Shown: piece by piece, positions 22,888 to 35,600 of the stretch
How the letters are laid out: each line of letters starts with the position of its first letter
How positions within the stretch are numbered: the first letter of the stretch is position 1
Origin: Dichetophora obliterata
Taxonomy: Eukaryota; Arthropoda; Insecta; Diptera; Sciomyzidae
DNA length: 64,000 nt
Assembly (NCBI GenBank): GCA_963920525.1
Contig: OY986435.1
Span: forward strand, 300,775,908 to 300,839,907
Direction: 5' to 3'
Position numbers and translations under genes: made by a program
The notes under the pieces: model-generated
What the model was told of the DNA's origin: nothing
What the model saw: only the letters and a program-made list of their open reading frames with translations
The model's database searches: none

Positions 22888-22890
22888 TTA

Positions 22891-25356
22891 ATACGAATTA
22901 TGCGTCACGTGTCAGACACTGAAACTAACGTTACGTTTAGGAATGTATATCATAAGCGAAATACTATATTTAGAAAAAATTCTTATGTAGTTAGGCACTG
23001 CTCACCACACTTAAACTTAAACAAAGAACTCAAACCTTATCTTTTACACAACAGTGACTGTGACAGCGGAATAATGATATACTAAAGAGTAAAAGTCATC
23101 TAATGTTGTTACTGTTACCAAAAATAACAGAAGAGCTAAATCAGCTGACTTAAGTCCTATGTTCTTACAAATTATTAAACATGAAGATGTCATCTTAAAA
23201 TTTACAATAAAAATTTAAAATTTAATATTTGAATATTCTTCTTTTTTATGGCATGCTTCTAACGGTCTTACAATAAAACAGCAATTCAATATAATAAGAA
23301 ATAAAAAATTCGTTACTTTGGTCTAATTATATTATCATTGATCAGGGACTGTAACATAAGCATTCGTCAAGGCGAATAAATAACTTTCAGGTAGAGTTAA
23401 TCAAAAGAGATGTTTGCATTATTGAAAAACTCTGAAAGATTTACCCACACTTTCTTCATATTCCACTCTTTGTTGCGTTTTATTAGATTAAAATTGAATT
23501 AGAACAACACATTTAACCAAGAATAATAAAGTTTGAAAGAGTGTATAATCTTCACCACATAAACTTATAACTTCAAGTTCTACCATCATGCTTTTCCTGA
23601 GCATCGTTTCAGTGCCTTCATCTATGCATAAATGTGGATATGTTCTTAATTATTTGTTTGAAAATGTAGATGTGTTCATAAACTCAACACATCACCATTG
23701 CAACGATTTACAAGTGAAATGCGAAGGACATACTACAGACAACAGTTTCAAAGAGTTGCATCTAAATAAGGATGCACAACAACGTAATAATATTAAACGC
23801 TTGTCAATAGCTACACACTGAAACCGATGCTGTTCTGTGTGACAAAAGCTATAGTTGATAAAAAAAAAAATGAGATTGATAGACACAGAGATAACTCAAT
23901 CATTGATTGGCAAACATCAATAATATTGATTTTGCATACAAATTTCAGATTGTCATCCATGGCTGATAAAACTTGTAAACTACTTGCAAATTTTTAATTT
24001 TATCATATTCAGATCTATCATAAAAAATTTATTTTTTTTTTTAATAAACGACAGTTTTAAGACTTTGAAACTGCAAATCAAAAATAATTTGGTACTTGTT
24101 AAAACTCATTCCCAAAACGATTCATCACTACACTCAATAAGTTTGACTTTCCGACTTAACAAATGTTATCTGCTAAACAAGAACACGATGTTTGGCCTGT
24201 TAACAAGCTGCTAAGTCTTTTGCTATACAATATTCAATATATGAGCCTTTATATTTGAAAGTGGAATAAGTCCACTTTTGTGTATATGGGCATTTCCACA
24301 GAAAAGTCTACCGTGACCCAAAAATTAAAACTTATTAAAAACTTATTATTTTATGATATAATCTAAGAGAAACATTTTCATTTTATTAATTTAACCCGAA
24401 ACACCCTGTCGTTGCCATATGGCAATGCAAACACAAACACTTAAAATGTGCTTATTTTAGTTTAAACCACTTTATATTTGCGTTAACAAGTCATTCTGAA
24501 AATTTAAAAAAAATTTACTCAGGGTGATTCGGATTAACCAATTTATACATAAATTCATTTACCAAGGTCAAATCGTATGTACTGTTGAACAAATGTAGTT
24601 TTTCTTTTTCGTAAATGCTTAGTAAATGTTTCGTAAGCTTTGTGTTTTAGTAAAAATGGAAGGCATGGGCTAGACATGATGAAAAAATGGTTGAGGCAAG
24701 GAAAGGACAATCTATTAAATTTGTTTTTAAATAACTAAATTACATAATTACTTAACTACTTAATTACCCAATTGAACTACAGTGGAAATTTAAGTAACAC
24801 AACGCCAGATCAAAAAGCCCAATAAAAAAACCAGAGAAGATTTTTAAATTTGATCACTTGGAAAATTAACTTATATTACTTAAAACCCTTCTAAAAAAGT
24901 TGTATACAAAAAGTCTTGTCCAATTCAGAGTTTTGCAAATTTGTAATCCAAGTAAAAACTCACTCACTCAAAGCACATATTTTTGTTAATATCTTTAAAT
25001 CCTTATGGTTAATTTTTGTCATTGGTTTTACTAAATATAGTGCTACTTAATTACTACGCAAATACAAAAAAAAAAAAACTTTAAAAATTTGACTTTTTCA
25101 TTCTATTTTTTAATATTTCTTCGTGCAAATCGTCCGTAGCGCCAGTTTGGAAATGCCATATTGAGATATTTAAAGGTTTGCATTTGATAAAATTTTAAAA
25201 TGTTGGAAAATATTAACTGATCCAGGATATGTTTTAAGCATTATTTCTGGGTCAAATTTTATCACACAGTAGTTATTTATAAAATAATTAAAGAATAAAT
25301 TAAAGAAGATTTTGCAGCCACTAATGTACTTCTACAACTTTCAAATATAACATATT
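22891..25356. other. no gene seen, AT-rich
   Basis: No supported exon. GTCACGTGTC at 22902 also occurs at 18654. A 76-bp AT-rich frame at 23588 lacks any motif. A segment near 24235-24290 resembles 34745-34790 in reverse (TGGACTT, CACTTTCAAA, GGCTCATATA), so it is a dispersed repeat. Confidence 0.35.
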
Positions 25357-26013
25357 CAGGGGTGTTGTGGAAACCAACACAGAATTAAATCAGAATCGGT
25401 TTTGAAAACGATATCGGTTTTAAATGGTGTCATGAAACAGACACGGTTTTGTTCTTTTCGAAGTGAGGCAAAATAGATTTCGAACATATGCAAAACCGAC
25501 AATTTAAACAGCTGTTTTGACGGCGAATAGCAAATCTTTATTTCGTGGATTTAAGTGTTGTTATTTAGTTTGCATTTACCCATATATGAAAATATGCCCT
25601 AATTTTTCATGCTTATTTGTTGACCAATACCCGCTAAATAAGGAAACCTTGGTTATGATGCTTGATTCAACAAGTGGCTCATCTTTTTGGTGAAGCCCTT
25701 GGCCATTTCCGGGTGGTTCTCCATGAAATCAGTTATAATTGCAATTTGGGCTGCGCTCTTATGTTTTCCCCTAATAAAAAAAGCAAATAAATTATAAACT
25801 AAACAAAAATAAATAAAATCGATCACTTCTTAAATTTTTCACACTTAACAGCAATTCTGACAACTGTCAGCTGCTCGTTTTAAAACTGACACAAAACCAA
25901 TTTCGAAAATAAAACCAGTTTCTAAATCGACAATCGGTTGCTATGACACCAAAATGAAAACTGTGTCGATTTCAAAACCGATCCGGCAATTGTCAGTTTC
26001 CATAACACCCCTG
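25357..26013. mobile_element. MITE-like element with CAGGGGTGTTRTGGAAAC ends and a Myb-like ORF piece
   Basis: The ends are inverted repeats of about 20 bp. The minus strand at about 25640-25775 reads AAQIAIITDFMENHPEMAKGF, then a stop; this is the start of a Myb/SANT-like domain as in Harbinger or zeste-type proteins. GGTTTTGAAA/TTTCAAAACC motifs recur subterminally. Confidence 0.6.
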
Positions 26014-26363
26014 AATATTAAAGTTTTATAGGTACTGAAGCAAAAAAAAAAAAAGACAATTTAATTTTCGAACGAATTCTGTTCGGTGGAGTTAAGGAAA
26101 AGAAAACCAAATATTTCTATTCTTATAATACTCAACCCTTAAAAAAACAAAGATACTTTATTTTGTAGTTCTATAAAAATATACATTGTAGGTACATACT
26201 GTTTTGAGTGTGTACGGAAGATATAAAGTATGCAATACTTTTGTAATAAAAAATAAAATAAAAAATTTATTAATTGTTATAAACTTCAATATTAAAAGAA
26301 TACATTTTTTATACTTAATTTTTTTTCTTATATGTATGAAATGGTATTTTTGTTTCCTTTTAA

Positions 26364-27000
26364 TAAAAAAATTAATTTTGTTGATTTTATATGATTTAAA
26401 TACAATTTCTAAATGTTTGATAGTTTAAATCATACTTGATTTTAATTACAAACTCTAGTTGTTTGATAGTTTAAAATCATTTATTGAGCTTTAGGTCAAG
26501 GTTAGAACAGGTTAGAACAGGAAAATATGAAAGGGAGAAAAACTGAGAAATTGACACTGAAATCTCATTGCCTCTGTGGTGTATTTTTCCAAAGAAACAA
26601 CAACAAAGCTCAATAAACGATTTTAAACTACCAAACAACTAGAATTTGTATTTAACCCTTTTACGCACAAGGGACAAATTTGTCCCCACATAATTTTCAC
26701 AATTTACAGTAATACTGACCAAGTAAAACTTTTTTTAGATTTATATTTTTTAATTTGACACTACTTTTTCTCGTTTACGCAATGGAAACACTAAAATAAA
26801 ACTATTTTCTGTCAAAAATTTATTATTTTTTATAATTTTTTTTTATTAAATTAGTCTGAAATAAATAGATACAAATACACAAATTAATTTGTACTCTCTT
26901 GGATAACTTATAAAAGTGAAAGGGTTAAAATCAAGTATAATTTAAACTATCAAACATTTAGAATTTGTATTCAAATCATATAAAATCAAAATAATAAATA
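26364..27000. repeat. palindromes nested inside a palindrome
   Basis: Outer arms of ~70 bp (26364-26435 and 26927-26998, sharing TAAATGTTTGATAGTTTAAA) enclose an inner hairpin (26440-26660, sharing AGTTGTTTGATAGTTTAAAA) and a third unit opening AACCCTTTTACGCACAAGGG and closing GAAAGGGTT (26653-26930). Confidence 0.6.
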
Positions 27001-27289
27001 ACAAGGACATTTAGAAAAACTTAAAAAAAATTAATTGCAAAAACTTAAATTTTTATATTAATATCCAGTTTCGGTCATCAACATGAAAATTAAATGTTGT
27101 ATTATTTTAATGACGTCACTTTTATTGGTCGCGATTTTTATCCAAATATATAACATTTGAAACTAGTCCTTTTTATTTATTAAAGCTTTTGTGTACAACA
27201 TCAAGTCCAAACAATAATTTTTTTGGATTTTATAAAGATTTTACTATTATGATTACTTCATTTTGCATGGAAGGTGGGGGGAATTTTCG

Positions 27290-28160
27290 GTTTTTTTTTA
27301 AAATTTCAAACATCGAGTGGATATAGTTAAGATTTTAACTAATTTTAAAAATTGTAAGCCATTGTAGTAGTTTTTGTGGAATTTAAGGAGATTTTAGTGA
27401 TTTAATAAAGTCACTTTGTATGGGAGGTATCAGTGGTTTTCATTGGATTTTTCCAAATTTCATAAGTGCAAAATTTTAAGTCACTAGATAAATTTTTGTG
27501 AGATTTAAAGAGATTTACCGTTTTGATAACGCCACTTTGTATGGGAGGTAGCCGTGGTTTCTATTAGATTTTTCCAAATTTAATACTTAAAGTACATATA
27601 TATATTAATTTTTAAAGCTTATGTGTAAAATTTAAAGTAATTAGATTAATTTTTGCGGAATTGAAAGAAATTTCACCGTTTTGGTAAACTCACTTTGTAT
27701 GGGAGGTAGATGTGATTTTTATTCGACTCTTAAATTTATGAGCAAAATTTGAAATCACTAGATTAATTTTTGTGGAATTTAATTTACAGTTATGGTTAAG
27801 TCACTTTGTATGGAAGGTAGGCGTTATTTCCATTCGATTTTTACAAAGAGTTCATATTATGGTTAAAGCTAATGTTCAAAATTTTAAGTAATTAGAATAA
27901 TTTTTGTGGAATTTAAAGAGATATTACCGTTTTGGTTAAGACACTTTGTATGGGAGGTAGGCGTGGTTTTCATCCGATTTGGCTCATTTTCGAACTTGAC
28001 CTCCATTTTTGAATAAAAAGCTGTTATATTGAATTTCGTTACGATAGCTATAAAATTACGGCTGTTATCGTGATCACAGACAGACAAACGGACAGACGGA
28101 GCGTTACAAACGGAGACAAAGTTAATATACCCCTATTACGTTTTTTTAAACGTGGGGGTA
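27290..28160 (-). repeat. reverse copy of the CCGTCTGT-type repeat with five tandem units
   Basis: CACTTTGTATGGGAGG (with one GGAAGG variant) occurs at 27412, 27533, 27691, 27802 and 27942, spaced 111-158 bp. It ends CGTTACAAACGGAGACAAAG, TTAATATACCCCTATTACG. It is the same family as 17820-18480, in the opposite orientation. Confidence 0.68.
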
Positions 28161-29264
28161 TAAAAAACACACGTTGACATTCACACCAGTAAATTTTATT
28201 ACATTTCATTATTATCATATTTTATTACAACTTACATTAATTTTTAATTGTTTTTGCAAATGTTTTCAATTATTATAATTCAATTTTATTAATGAAATTA
28301 AGAGGGCATGATAACCAGGGTTCAGAATATTCACTCACCTTCACACAACACACATTATTTTATTTTCATTTTATTTTTGTGTGTAACAGAGTCGGCGTGA
28401 TGTCGACCGACTATTCTTTATCAATTCTTCGTTTTAATTTTTGCTTGAGCTTTACGTACTCAAATAAAGTTCGAACTCAACGATTCGCTGTGATTCCGTT
28501 TCGAACTTTTGTTTGCTACAAAATTAGTTTTCCAAACACCACTTGTTTGTGTTGGAAAAATCTGGCGGTCATGAAAAGAAAAATTAATGCAATGACGTTT
28601 TCTTTTTGCTATGCATAAATCAATCACTACTGTTTCGTGAAAACAAAAAGGAATGCTAATGTGTCGGAAAAGTGTCATTTTTAAGATTACACACAGCATG
28701 AGGCGTAAAAAACTTCGCTTCAAAAAAATGTTGCATGTTTTGTGCATCTAAAATAGACCATAATAAAAAAGTCTTCAAAAAAATTATACTTCTATTATCG
28801 ACTTCTAAGATGAAAGTTCTCAAACCCATTGAATCCGAACTTAAGCTCTAAGAATAATAAAGTTTAGTTTGAAATATATTTTGCTTATCAACAAATTACT
28901 ATTTCTGTCTCGAATTTGACTCTTCGTCGAGTCAAAACTAATAAACGCATCAGTTAGTATTTCACTAGAAATAAGACAAAACAAAATTCTTGGTTGTTTA
29001 GACAGGAACAACGTAACAGTAACGGATCAACATAAACTGCTGGTATGACAAAGGGATGAAGGTGAAAGTGAAGTGTCTGCTTTTAAATAGCTCTAAATAC
29101 AACAGATGGTGTAAGGTTTTTAGGACATTTTAACATTGGGTTCAACAGTTAAATTTCTCTATTCACCTTTTATACATACATATATCATGGTGTGCATGTG
29201 GCTGTTTTAAGGTTTTTGTGTTTCAAACGTGTATGTGTGTGCTGTGATGATATGGTTGACCTAC
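28161..29264. other. no exon found downstream of shootin-like exon 6
   Basis: I expected the next shootin-like exon to the left of 29265 but saw no frame with matching phase and acceptor. A 95-codon minus-strand frame at 28747-28460 has no recognisable domain. Confidence 0.35.
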
Positions 29265-29685
29265 CTGTTGCCGCCTCTGCTTGAACTTGTTGCTTAACAG
29301 TACTGATTATCTTGTTGACACCGCTTTTCGTGCGCAGATTGTGGTGCGTCAGGATACTGTCGCCAAATGCAGCAACTGTTTCGTTTGCACTCGTTTCTAG
29401 CGAGCTATCACTACCGGGTTTTTTTGCAAAATTTAACAGAGCTGCGGCGGGTTTGTACAGCAATGTTGGTGGCAGTGGCGGCGGAGGGGGTGGAGGCAAA
29501 TAAACCTTGTTGATATTTTGCTCAGCATTTGAACCGATATTTCTAAACTTTTCTAACTCGCTTTCGGCTTTTGAAGCCCGTGCAAGCGCTTTACGAAGGT
29601 CTTCTTCCAGAATTTCCAATTTTATTTGCAATGTTTTTAGTTCATCGTTAGTATTTTTTGCTATAGCCGCATCCATAAGTTTTTT
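29265..29685 (-). CDS. shootin-like gene, coding exon 6 with polyproline tract
   Basis: The acceptor CCCTCTTGTAG|AAA and donor ACAG|GTAGGT (phase 1) bound 421 nt. A coiled coil (LQIKLEILEEDLRKAL) is followed by a seven-proline run plus PLPPTLL, a probable profilin/EVH1/SH3-type ligand, then LLNFAKKPGSD and NKIISTVKQQVQAEA. The reading frame runs on into the intron for about 25 residues; the strong donor marks the exon end. Later exons must lie to the left or outside the window. Confidence 0.75.
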
Positions 29686-32600
29686 CTACAAGAGGGGTCG
29701 GAAAATTAGTAGACAAAATAAAATATATATATAAGTTAAGTTATTTGTATTAATAAAAAAAGCACAAAATTATAATCAGGCAGCAAAATAAAGAATCCCA
29801 CAGGAGGAGGGGAGCAGGAGGAGGAGGAGGAGATACATAATTTATATATGTATATTAGGGCGGGTCAATTTGTATGGACGAATTTTTTGGAGGTCTGGCT
29901 CAGCGAAATTCGTAAAATACATGTAATTTCAAGACTTTTTCTCCACTACAGCATATACAAATTCTGAAAAAAAGCTGTGCGGACTTTCGTAAATAGATTT
30001 TGTTCTCAATTATAAAATATGAATGTATGAATGTATGTGTATGAATCTATTTACGAAAGTCCGCACAGCTTTTTTTCAGAATTTGTATATGCTGTAGTGG
30101 AGAAAAAGTCTTGAAATTACATGTATTTTACGAATTTCGCTGAGCCAGAATTTGACCCGCCCTAATGTATATGCAAAACATGGCAAACAAATGGTATCGT
30201 TATGGTTTTGTTATGTTAGCTTAACACTTATAGCAGAACAATAAATATTATGTTAGCAGAACAGCAGCAACTGACACTCAACAACAAAGCAAGGCTTACA
30301 TTTCATCAGTTTTATACTGTATAAATGAACCATCACCAGGATTTTATATTTTTTTTTATTTCGTAACGTCGGTTATAAATAAAAAATTTTCGAAGATTTC
30401 TTTTAGCATTATCTGGTACAGGAACTAGGAACTCTTAAATATGTTTTGAAGAGGTCTGAAAAAGCCAGAGACTCTTCGCATACCCTGTCAAGCATTTAAA
30501 GAAAAAACTGTTTAGTGTCATAAATAAGTAAAGTATTTAAGTAATATAACTATAATATAAATATACATCGTCGCTTTATAGGTAGAAAACACAAACATCA
30601 TCGTTAGCACTATGTAGTACGGTGCAGAGATTTTTTTAATTTATTTTGAAATTAACGTAAATTAAAAAAAAAAATATTTTTTGAGAAACTAACCCGAATT
30701 ATCCCATGCAAATTTTATTACAATTTTCAAAATGACAACACATAAAGAATTATTAAAACAAAAATCAGTACATTTTAAGAGTTTATATGTATTTGCGTAT
30801 ACACGTTAATTCGGGTTAAAAATTGTTTTTGTCAAAACGCGGATTGTGCGTTATATAGCTTTATAATGGCGATGATTTAATGAGTATAAATGTCTAATAT
30901 TTCAAACCAAGCAGATTTACAATCAGTCCAATTCTGCAGGATTTTTCCCTGGGAATTGGAAAATGGAGTTTTAATTTTTTAGATAGCAGATAGAGATATA
31001 ATTTTTTTTACACTCATAAATATTGACGGTTGATGAATAAATTGGCAAAAAAAATTTCCAAAACTTTTGTGAATTTTATCTTAAAAATTAAAACTCCGTT
31101 TGCCGATTCCCCGGGGAAAATCATTCAGAATTGGGCTGGAATAACTCAAAAATGCCTATGATTGCTATGAATGGTGTTTAAAGTATTATTATGCCCAATA
31201 ACTGTTAAAAATAAACCGATTAATCTGGATGGCTTATTTTGTGTTTAAGGTAAGATTTATGTGATTTTGTAGCTTTCAAAATCAGCTTTTAAAATAGCAA
31301 AATTTTAATTATATTAATAAAACTCTTCCAACTCTCAGGTTTTGACCTGCATAAGGGAATACTTTTTTTTAATAATAATTTTGTAATAGATTTTGAAAAA
31401 TAATATGGTAATCTACATATTCGATGTATTACTACTACATTGAGAATCCGCTTATCATAAACTGCTAAATTTCACACTAAAAAATTTCACTGCTTAAATT
31501 AAACCTTGTGACACCGTTTCGATCATATGATTTAGTAGAAAACACTGCATAAGTCATATTTTATTTTCTTGCTATTCATTTTTTAATAACCATTGAGACG
31601 ACAACACAGCTATGATTCATCGTCTCCAGTGCAACAAAATTAGGTAACAGGAAAAAACAAGCTAGTATAAGGAGCTTGAAATTTGGTTTCCAGTTTTACA
31701 GGTCTTGGTAAAGTTCTGCTTTTACATTTTTACAAGTCATTTGACGCGCGGTTCTTTATAAAACTTCTTTCTGAGTTTTACGAAATAGATAAACCTATTA
31801 AATTCGAATAATCGAATAAATTATAATGACTTGAGTAAATATTGTTGTTCGGCCGAAATTTTCAATTGTAATCATATCACACAAGCACACAGCCTTACAC
31901 ATTCAATTTTTCTGAGGGTTTGATATTGTTATATGCTTAATTTGGAGAAAAATACTTCGCAATTATACTAAAAAATAATTTTTTCGAGTTATTATTATGT
32001 TTATTGTTAAAAGCAATTTTCAACCTTTTCAAAAACTGCAGATTTCGATCAACGGATTTTCGTAGAGGTGAAAACAATAAAAAAAAAATATAATTGTATT
32101 GGCGTTTTAAAAATTAAAGTCAGGTTTAAAATTCACTCTAAATTTAGCAATATACATACTAACATAGAGTGTTAAAATGACTAAATAAATATATGCCTTT
32201 GACATACAGTAAAAAAAAAAAACTTGTACAGTATATCTACTTTTGTTTATGCTGCATTAGGTCTGTTTCCGTACTCACACTGTGTGACTTGTGAGTCGCT
32301 ATTTTCTGTTTCCGTATTTTCCGTGTAAGAACAAGCATAAAATCGCTCTTTCGAGCACAGAATGTGCACAGAGCGTGCTAGAACTCAAGACTTCGAGTAA
32401 ATTAAGAACAAGCATCAATAAGAAGAAGCATCAAGAAGAACAAGCAAATGTCAAACGTTTGTTTATGTTTTTCACAAATATTCACTAATTGTGCTGCTAA
32501 AAATAAATTTACAAATCGCAGTTTCTTTTGATCTTCTATTTTTAAATATAAATAAATTATTTTAAGTAATTTTATAACTTAAAACATAGCTTAAATGATT

Positions 32601-35600
32601 TTATAGCTTAAAAAAATATACTTCATAAACAAAATTACGACAATTTCAATTGTCGCTATTTACATTTGACTCGTCTGCTGTCAGAATCAGCTGTTTTGTG
32701 CTCGAAACTTGCTAGAAGCTGTTTCCGTACTTTTGCTAATATTCTCAAATTTCATTTTTACTCTCTCAGTTCGAGTTTACCAGAAGTTACACAAATCTTA
32801 CACAGTGTAGAGCACGGAAACACAACTAAAATCTTTGAAACTATGTACACTAACCATATAAAATAAAATATTCTTTATTTTAATCTTCCATACCATCTTC
32901 TTAGAACAATTTAACAAAAAATCAAACGGGCACATTTCATGAAGCCAAAAACAAACTTGTACACTCTTCATATTACGCAGTATCAAAAAGTACCATTGCC
33001 AAATCCATTTTTTTTTTGTCATTTGTCGACGCTACATGTAATTTGCTCTTAATATTTTTAATGTATTGTAATTTAGTGACAGTTTAAGCGAGAGAAAAGA
33101 AAAAAAAAATGGATTCAAAGCAAACTTCAATAGAAATAAAGAAATTAATTTTTAAAGTTTGGGAAGAGAAGAAGCGTTTGAGGAAATTTGTTGAAAGGGT
33201 AAAAAAGCCGCACTCTACGGTCAAATATACTATTGATAAGTAGTACATATTATATTATATACCAGAAAAATGCCTGCTTGAGTAGACCAAGTGGTAGAAG
33301 ACAGTCAAAATTTAACATATTTGCATCGAATGGACGATGTTTTGAGTGGAGAAAGATGGGTAAAGCATTGATTCCCAAAGATGTTAATAAAACGGCCAAA
33401 CAAGCAGCAGCAGTGTTATGGTTTGTGGTGCAACGGGAGCTAATGGGGTTGGAAACTTTCAGTTTGTTGAAGGCACGATGTAGTAATTTAATTATTTGAA
33501 CATTGGAAGGAACTCATATTAATCCGTTGAGTAGTTCATGAGAAATAAAGTAATAATAGTAATAAATCTACCAACGAACACCATTTCATTTTTATTATAT
33601 AGATGGTTAGTGTACATAGTTTCAAAGAGAATGCAAAATAAACGTAAGTAATTATACAGTACAAGTTTTTTCTTTGCTTCACTTTAGTTGTTGTGTTCAC
33701 ATTATTAAAATTTGCTCTGAAATATTTTTGTAGAATATTTTTTAAGTCTTTTTATCCCGTTTTCAAATAAAGGTTTAAGAAAGTACCAAACGTACGATTC
33801 ATCACAGTCGTAAAGGGTAATAATCTATATAAATGCAAATGTATGCTTGTACAAAATCTCAAATCTCCGACAGTTCTTCACCGATTGCTTTGTAATTTTG
33901 GCACAACAGTGCATTCGAAAAAAATTGTGTTTTCGTATAAAAAATATTGCTACTTTCCCTTTTCCCGCAAACAAATCTCGTTTTCCCACACCTTTAACTT
34001 TTAAACTTATAAGTAAAATTGAAGTCTCCAAAGACTTTTATTTAAAAAAAATGTAGAAGTCTTTGAAGACTTATTTTAAAATGTTATTTTTAAGAGTCTT
34101 TTGGGATTTTTATAAATTTTTTTTTATAAAAGTCTAATAAAAGTTTTAGAATACAAAAACTGCGAAAAAAATTCAATATATGTTTATTTATGACCAATTA
34201 CCAGCAACCAATTTAATCCACCGATTGATTTTGTTAATCTTGTCGACTATTGGAAAGATTCATATTCAACAAATAAATAACATATTTACAATACTTTCTT
34301 TTTTAAAAAGGCTTTTAAAAAATTAGAAGTCTTAAAATACTCTCAATTAACTTTTCTAAATAAAAGTCTTCAAAGACTTTTCAAATTATTTTTACAATTT
34401 AAAAGTCTTCAAAGACTCTTAACTGTGTGATTTTATTTTATAAAATTTTAAAATAATAAAATAACGTGGAATAGGAAAAGGGAGTTTTCATTTTTAAGAT
34501 AAAGCTCAAGAATATTTTGGAAATTTCCAAAAATTTCATTAGCTCTATCTTAAAAATGAAAACACCCTTTTCCGATTGCACTTGAAAAATTCTTCAATCA
34601 GCCCCAATTTACAATAATTAATACCTAAAACTTTTTTCCACGAAATATTAGGCAATCTAATTTTTTTAATATAAATTGTTTGCAGATAAAAAGATCATAT
34701 TAAGTTTTATATATAATTATCATTCTCATTTTTTTTTTTGAAAAATGGACTTGCCCACTTTCAAAATAAACGGCTCATATAAGAAATCTACCATAAATCT
34801 TGTCCTAAGAGGGACTTATGGAGAGATTTAATTATAAGAATACCTTTTTAAACTTTTTTAAAAATGGTAAAAGACCCATTGAAGGGGCGCTAGAGGGTTA
34901 CCAAATATCAGCACAAATATTTTACTGTAGGTCTGTGAACACAGCAAGTCTAACCGTATAACTATGTCAAAAGCATATATTTAAAAGTTTTCTTACTCTT
35001 TATGTTCGTAAAAAAAATTTAAAGTGTAAATTTAAAACTATATACAAATTACTCAGACGTAAGCTTTTAAAACACCTGTATTTTTTCTCCTCTTTTAGAA
35101 TCCATTGGTGAAGGTATATATTTTTTGGTTGTTGTACTGAGTTATTGAAATTGAAACTTAAAATATTTCAAATTTTCTTATAATTTTTTTGTTTTGTCAA
35201 CTATTTTTTGTTCCGCACACAAGTTAGTTAAGATAAATTACATTGAGTTCAGAAATAGTTGCTTGCTTCACCTTATTAAACAGGTCCTAAAATGTGAGTT
35301 GGTCAAGATTTTCTTTCATATATCATCTATTTAGCACCGCTTGGTACGCTCATCTAGTTTATAAAAAAGAACTTACCATTTCAACGATGCGCTCGCCATG
35401 ATCCACATTTTGATTGTGAGCCTCTTCTTGGATTTGCTCAAATTCGACATTAGCCTTTATTGTTGTGGGCGATATACTTGGTGCTGGTTGTCCATCAGTT
35501 AAATCGAGTGCTTTTGCAGACAATTCGTCGTTGCGTTGTTTTAGTTTAATGAGTGCGGCCTCCATTCTATGTTTTAAAAACAAAAAACATTTTTATTAAT

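Noticed and set aside
28460..28747. 95-codon minus-strand frame, considered as a next exon of the shootin-like gene
   Set aside because: No acceptor with the required phase, and the composition (Cys/His/Phe scattered) does not continue the coiled-coil protein.
29312..29734. Plus-strand frames ending in polyglycine
   Set aside because: Complement of the polyproline exon of the shootin-like gene.
32291..32488. 65-codon plus-strand frame
   Set aside because: Lies wholly within a non-coding MITE.
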